DNA from: Streptomyces zagrosensis
GTDB taxonomy: Bacteria > Actinomycetota > Actinomycetes > Streptomycetales > Streptomycetaceae
Direction of reading: 5' to 3'
NCBI RefSeq assembly: GCF_014203645.1
Contig: NZ_JACHJL010000024.1
Span: 1 to 64,000 of the forward strand
DNA: 64,000 bases
Below the pieces are notes generated by a model that worked only from the letters and a program-made list of their open reading frames with translations, ran no database searches and had not been told where the DNA came from. Shown piece by piece: positions 60,705 through 64,000 of the stretch. Position 1 is the stretch's first letter. Each line of letters begins with the position of its first letter. Both the position numbers and the translations under genes were made by a program.

Positions 60705-61858
60705 GCGACACCCTGCTGGACGCGGTGCGGACACGACTGGCGGGCAGCGGTCAAGAGCCGACACCGGCTCGGGTTGCTGCCGCACTCCGGGAAGAAGGAC
60801 GGCTGCTCGGCGATACGGAAGTGCTCGGAGTCGTCCGAAACCTGCGCTCGGAACTCGTGGGCGCCGGCCCTCTTGAGCCGTTGCTCACCCTGCCTGACGT
60901 CACCGATGTATTGGTCTGCGCTCCCGACCAGGTGTGGATCGACCGGGGTGCGGGGCTGGAGCGTACCGAGGTCCGGTTCGCCGATGCGGCGGCTGTGCGC
61001 AGGCTCGCTCAACGGCTCGCGGCCGTGGCCGGGCGGCGACTCGATGACGCGAGACCGTGGGTGGATGCCCGGTTGCCCGATGGGACCCGATTGCATGCCG
61101 TGTTGCCCCCGATCGCCGTAGCAGGGACGTGTCTTTCGTTGCGAGTGATGCGACCGCGGGCGTTTACCCTCGCTGAACTGGTCGCGGCTGGCACGGTGCC
61201 GCCCGGTGGTGAAGCGCTGCTGCGGTCCGTGCTGGAGGCACGTCTTTCCTACGTGATCAGTGGCGGCACGGGATCGGGTAAGACGACGCTGCTGAGCACG
61301 TTGCTCGGTCTGGTCGGCCCGGGAGAGCGCATTGTGCTGGCCGAGGATTCGGCGGAGCTGCGACCCGACCATCCCCACGTCGTACGGCTGGAGGCGCGGC
61401 CCGCTAACCAGGAAGGCCGCGGCCTGGTCACGCTGCGGGACCTGGTGCGGCAAGCGCTACGCATGAGACCCGACCGGCTGGTGGTCGGTGAGGTGCGTGG
61501 GCCGGAGGTGACGGAGCTGCTGTCGGCCCTGAACACCGGCCACGAAGGGGGTTGCGGGACGGTGCACGCGAACGCGGCGAGTGATGTTCCGGCCAGGTTG
61601 GAGGCGCTGGGCTCAACGGCGGGTTTGGACCGGGCCGCGCTGCACAGCCAGTTGGCTGCCGCACTGTCGGTGGTTATTCATCTGGAGCGGGACGGGGTGG
61701 GCCGCCGGCGGATCGCGGAGTTGCATGTCCTGGAGCGCGACCGGGACGGGCTGGTCACGACCGTGCCCGCTGCCCTTTGGGGCGCGCAGGGCTTCCAGCA
61801 GGTAGTGGGCTGGCCGCGGTTGCAACGACTGTGCGCGAGGGGCGGTGCGGGCTCATGA
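60701..61858 (+). CDS. tadA: TadA/CpaF secretion ATPase
   Basis: 385 residues from ATG 60701. Motifs of the type II/IV secretion ATPase: ISGGTGSGKTTLLSTLLGLV (Walker A), IVLAEDSAELRP (Asp box), ALRMRPDRLVVGEVRGPEV (Walker B), GHEGGCGTVHANAA (His box). It powers assembly or retraction of Tad/Flp-type pili at the cytoplasmic face. Overlaps ssd at the start and tadB at the end (ATG 61855 before TGA 61858). Confidence 0.93.
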   Translation: MSDTLLDAVRTRLAGSGQEPTPARVAAALREEGRLLGDTEVLGVVRNLRSELVGAGPLEPLLTLPDVTDVLVCAPDQVWIDRGAGLERTEVRFADAAAVRRLAQRLAAVAGRRLDDARPWVDARLPDGTRLHAVLPPIAVAGTCLSLRVMRPRAFTLAELVAAGTVPPGGEALLRSVLEARLSYVISGGTGSGKTTLLSTLLGLVGPGERIVLAEDSAELRPDHPHVVRLEARPANQEGRGLVTLRDLVRQALRMRPDRLVVGEVRGPEVTELLSALNTGHEGGCGTVHANAASDVPARLEALGSTAGLDRAALHSQLAAALSVVIHLERDGVGRRRIAELHVLERDRDGLVTTVPAALWGAQGFQQVVGWPRLQRLCARGGAGS

Positions 61859-62868
61859 CGGCTGGTGTGGTGACGACAGAGTCCATGGTGGCGTTCGCGT
61901 CGATGCTGTGCTTGGTCGCGGCCCTGTGGGGTGGCCTCGGGCATGGTCACCGACAGCGGCGGGGCAGGCTGGTCTTCGCGGACGGCGACGCGCTCTGGGA
62001 ATCGAAGGCGCCCGGGCCGCGTCCGTATAGGAACACCGAACGGGTCGGCGGGGCGCGGCTGCTGCTCGACGCGCTGCGGCGGAGCGGTACCTGGCAGCGA
62101 TGGCGCTGGCGATGGGTGGCGTTGCTGAAGCGGTGCGACCCCGGTGGAGAGTTGGCCTGCCTACCGGCGGGATGTGCCCTCGCGCTGCTGACCGACTCGG
62201 TGTTGCCGCTGTTCGCTGCGGTGCTCGCGGTGCCGGCCACCTGGCGTTGGCGACGGTCCCGGGCGCGGGCACGGGACGAGGAGCGTCGGAGCGCGGCTGT
62301 GATCGGATTGTGTGCCGTCCTCGCTGGCGAGCTGCGTGCCGGTCGGCAACCTGTGGGCGCTCTGCTGTCCGTTGAGGTCACGGAGTTCCCCGATGAGTGG
62401 GGGCTAGCCAAGTCTGCTGCACGTTTTGGTGGGGACGTTCCCTCTGCGCTTCGGCTGGCCGCTCGGCTGCCCGGTGCGGAGGGGATGGCCGGTGTAGCTG
62501 CGTGCTGGCGCGTGGCGGTCGATGGTGGTGCGGGGCTTGCGGCTGGCCTGGAGCGAGTGGCGGTGGCGTTGCGTGCGGAGCGCGACCAGCGCGAGGACTT
62601 GCGCGCACAGTTGGCCGGTGTCCGCTCGACGGCCGTGGTGCTCGCCCTGTTGCCTGCCTTCGGCCTCGTGATGGGCAGCGCGTTGGGCGCCGATCCGCTA
62701 CGAGTCCTGTTGCACACGCCCGCCGGGCTTGGCTGTTTGGCGCTCGGCGTGCTGCTGGAGTCGGCGGGGCTGGCCTGGACGGCCGCAATCGTGCGCGGGG
62801 CCGCTGAGCCGATGACACTGCCGACTCCCCTGGCGGACAAAGTCGGACTAAATAGGACTAATGGGTGA
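61855..62868 (+). CDS. tadB: TadB-type membrane protein
   Basis: 337 residues from ATG 61855. N-terminal span (MVAFASMLCLVAALWGGLGH), a second hydrophobic pair (GCALALLTDSVLPLFAAVLA), a helical T2SSF domain (AVIGLCAVLAGELRAGRQPV, GMAGVAACWRVAVDGGAGLA) and C-terminal spans (VVLALLPAFGLVMGSALG; GCLALGVLLESAGLAWTAAI). Forms the inner-membrane platform with TadC. Overlaps tadC by 8 bp. Confidence 0.88.
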   Translation: MTAGVVTTESMVAFASMLCLVAALWGGLGHGHRQRRGRLVFADGDALWESKAPGPRPYRNTERVGGARLLLDALRRSGTWQRWRWRWVALLKRCDPGGELACLPAGCALALLTDSVLPLFAAVLAVPATWRWRRSRARARDEERRSAAVIGLCAVLAGELRAGRQPVGALLSVEVTEFPDEWGLAKSAARFGGDVPSALRLAARLPGAEGMAGVAACWRVAVDGGAGLAAGLERVAVALRAERDQREDLRAQLAGVRSTAVVLALLPAFGLVMGSALGADPLRVLLHTPAGLGCLALGVLLESAGLAWTAAIVRGAAEPMTLPTPLADKVGLNRTNG

Positions 62869-63742
62869 GCATGTGATGACTGGAGAAGTTATCCACAGGC
62901 TGGGGATGGCCGTTTCGCTTTCGTGCTTTGCTGGATGCACGGCGCTGGTGATCAGCGCGGTACGGCATCGGCGAAGCGCTCGTCGGCGCCGCGCCGCCGT
63001 GTTGTCGGGCGGCGGATGGGGCCAACGATCGAAGGCTCCGAGCCCGTTGCGGCGATGGCCGGTCATCAGACAAGCGAATGGTGCCAAGACCGGGGTCATG
63101 CGGAAGCGTCTGACCGCCATCGGCTGCGGATGCCTCGGACCCATCCTCCTCGATGGCTGGGTGGGTTACGTGGTGGGACTCGCCCTGGCGTGCGGGGCCT
63201 GGCGGTGGTGGCGCGGCGGTGAAGCCGAGCGCAGCGAGGGGCGATTGAGAGGGGGAGGACAGGAAGCGGCGAGCAGTGGGCTCACGTCGAGCGAAGCGAG
63301 CACGGCTGCGGCCCAACTGCCGCTAGCAGCGGACTTGTTAGCTGCCTGCTTGGCGGCAGGGGCGGAGCCGCGCGATGCCGCGGAGGCCGTGGGGAGTTCG
63401 CTGGGTGGCCCTGTGGGACAGCGACTTACCCGGGTGGCTGCGGAACTGCGCCTCGGTGGTGACTTGGCCGAGGCCTGGGGCCAAGTAGGGGCGCTGCCTG
63501 GCGCTACCGGCCTCGCTCGATCCCTTGAGCGGGCAGCGGTGACGGGCGCGCCCGCCGTCGAACCCGTCACCCGATTTGCCGCGGACTGTCGCGCCGACCG
63601 CGGTCGGGCAGCCACGGCCCGGGCCAGGCGCGCGGGCGTCATGGCCACAGCACCACTCGGTCTGTGCTTCCTTCCGGCCTTCCTGTTGGTAGGTGTCGCG
63701 CCGGTGGTGATCGGGCTGGCGGACGGGCTGCTGAGTACCTGA
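62861..63742 (+). CDS. tadC: TadC-type membrane protein
   Basis: 293 residues from ATG 62861; ATG 62876 (MTGEVIHRLG) is an alternative. N-terminal span (LGMAVSLSCFAGCTALVISA), a second region (GYVVGLALACGAWRW), then the T2SSF domain LPLAADLLAACLAAGAEPRD and C-terminal spans (VMATAPLGLCFLPAFLLVGV). The middle (residues 45-80, 125-150) is a low-complexity basic segment. Partner of TadB; 39 bp separate it from the pilin-like gene. Confidence 0.85.
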   Translation: MGEHVMTGEVIHRLGMAVSLSCFAGCTALVISAVRHRRSARRRRAAVLSGGGWGQRSKAPSPLRRWPVIRQANGAKTGVMRKRLTAIGCGCLGPILLDGWVGYVVGLALACGAWRWWRGGEAERSEGRLRGGGQEAASSGLTSSEASTAAAQLPLAADLLAACLAAGAEPRDAAEAVGSSLGGPVGQRLTRVAAELRLGGDLAEAWGQVGALPGATGLARSLERAAVTGAPAVEPVTRFAADCRADRGRAATARARRAGVMATAPLGLCFLPAFLLVGVAPVVIGLADGLLST

Positions 63743-63781
63743 AGAACAGACACACAACAGACACGAGGAGATGAGGAAGAC

Positions 63782-63925
63782 ATGGGGGACGTCATGGCGG
63801 TGCGGTGGTGCGTACGACGGTGGGTGGCGGTACGAGGAGCGCTGAGCCGTAGGCGTGAGGCGGGGATGGCAACCGCCGAGTACGCCGTTGGCACGATCGT
63901 TATCTTGGGCAACCAGGAGCCGTAA
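63782..63925 (+). pseudogene. Truncated DUF4244/Flp-type pilin gene
   Basis: Starts normally: ATG 63782 with GAGGAGATGAGGAAG upstream. MGDVMAVRWCVRRWVAVRGA then AGMATAEYAVGTIV matches the processed N-terminus of DUF4244 small pilins, which sit right after tadC in Streptomyces. The usual hydrophobic helix after TAEYAVGTI is replaced by ILGNQEP and a stop, giving 47 residues in place of about 65-75. Sequence composition changes at about 63893. It looks like an insertion or a junction with other DNA, so no working pilin is made from this copy. Confidence 0.6.
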
Positions 63926-64000
63926 GGCATGTGAGGCAAGTAGGGTGGGTGTCTACTTGCCTTCACGATATCTGGGGGGTGTTAAGGCACATTGGTTACA
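63893..64000. mobile_element. Possible foreign DNA inserted in the pilin gene (continues beyond the window)
   Basis: Sequence from about 63893 no longer fits the pilin gene and is lower in GC. It contains an inverted repeat, AGGCAAGTAG...CTACTTGCCT (63932-63963). The element type cannot be told because the window ends 40 bp later. Confidence 0.35.

Overview
The window is high-GC actinobacterial DNA and looks like a Streptomyces chromosome. The evidence is the strong G/C third-position codon use, GTG/TTG starts, short ATGA/GTGA overlaps, and recognisable Streptomyces core proteins: WblA, the 224-residue Crp, endonuclease III, AcsA, NhaA, a MarP-type protease and a Tad pilus cluster. It falls into an accessory half (about 1-30.2 kb) and a core half (about 30.2-64 kb). 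A tRNA-Pro(CGG) gene on the minus strand sits at the border.

Accessory half. (a) 1-9.64 kb: the edge of a broken kinase-fold gene, then a plus-strand cassette made of an XRE-type regulator, a restriction-endonuclease-fold protein, a DinG/XPD-type helicase and a pPIWI-RE (Argonaute-like) protein. This is the 'pPIWI-RE three-gene island', predicted on computational grounds to be a guide-dependent restriction system. (b) 9.64-10.5 kb: debris with an inverted-repeat pair. (c) 10.5-18.3 kb: an unusual island of nucleotide-handling proteins. It holds an anti-sigma-type ATPase, a methyltransferase, an unknown 468-residue protein that may have an ADP-ribosyltransferase-like N-terminus, an HD hydrolase, a CYTH protein, an extra nucleoside diphosphate kinase, an HTH-Nudix fusion, a second Nudix protein and a DUF317 protein. 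(d) 18.6-27.6 kb: an integrative mobilizable element with relaxase, MobC-like protein, DUF2637 membrane protein, DnaC-like loader, Rep-like protein, XRE regulator, excisionase and tyrosine integrase. No FtsK/TraB-type transfer pump is present. Two genes at opposite ends of this element carry nearly the same palindromic upstream element, which suggests one shared repressor. (e) 27.9-30.2 kb: an orphan DGQHR (DndB-like) gene and a decayed ParB-like pseudogene beside the tRNA.

Core half. Metallophosphoesterase, YqeY-like protein, class A penicillin-binding protein, wblA, two ArsA-type ATPases, DUF4177 and RidA proteins, Nudix and metallo-beta-lactamase proteins, crp, nth, a second Nudix protein, a MarP-like protease, an alpha/beta hydrolase, a holin-like membrane protein, nhaA, acsA, a deacetylase-like lipoprotein, a ParA-like ATPase, a degenerate Fic protein, a HAD phosphatase, and the start of a tad locus (ssd-tadA-tadB-tadC-DUF4244). 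The order of the wblA-crp-nth-acsA block matches what I remember of S. coelicolor SCO3580 to SCO3557; this is recall and was not checked. The last gene, a DUF4244 small pilin, is cut short near the right edge, apparently by foreign DNA.

A second theme of the core half is short tandem repeats (7, 12, 13, 15, 21 and 35 bp units) in spacers and in disordered protein segments. They make several spacers unusually long: about 0.8 kb after wblA, 1.1 kb after the MarP gene and 1.4 kb between nhaA and acsA.
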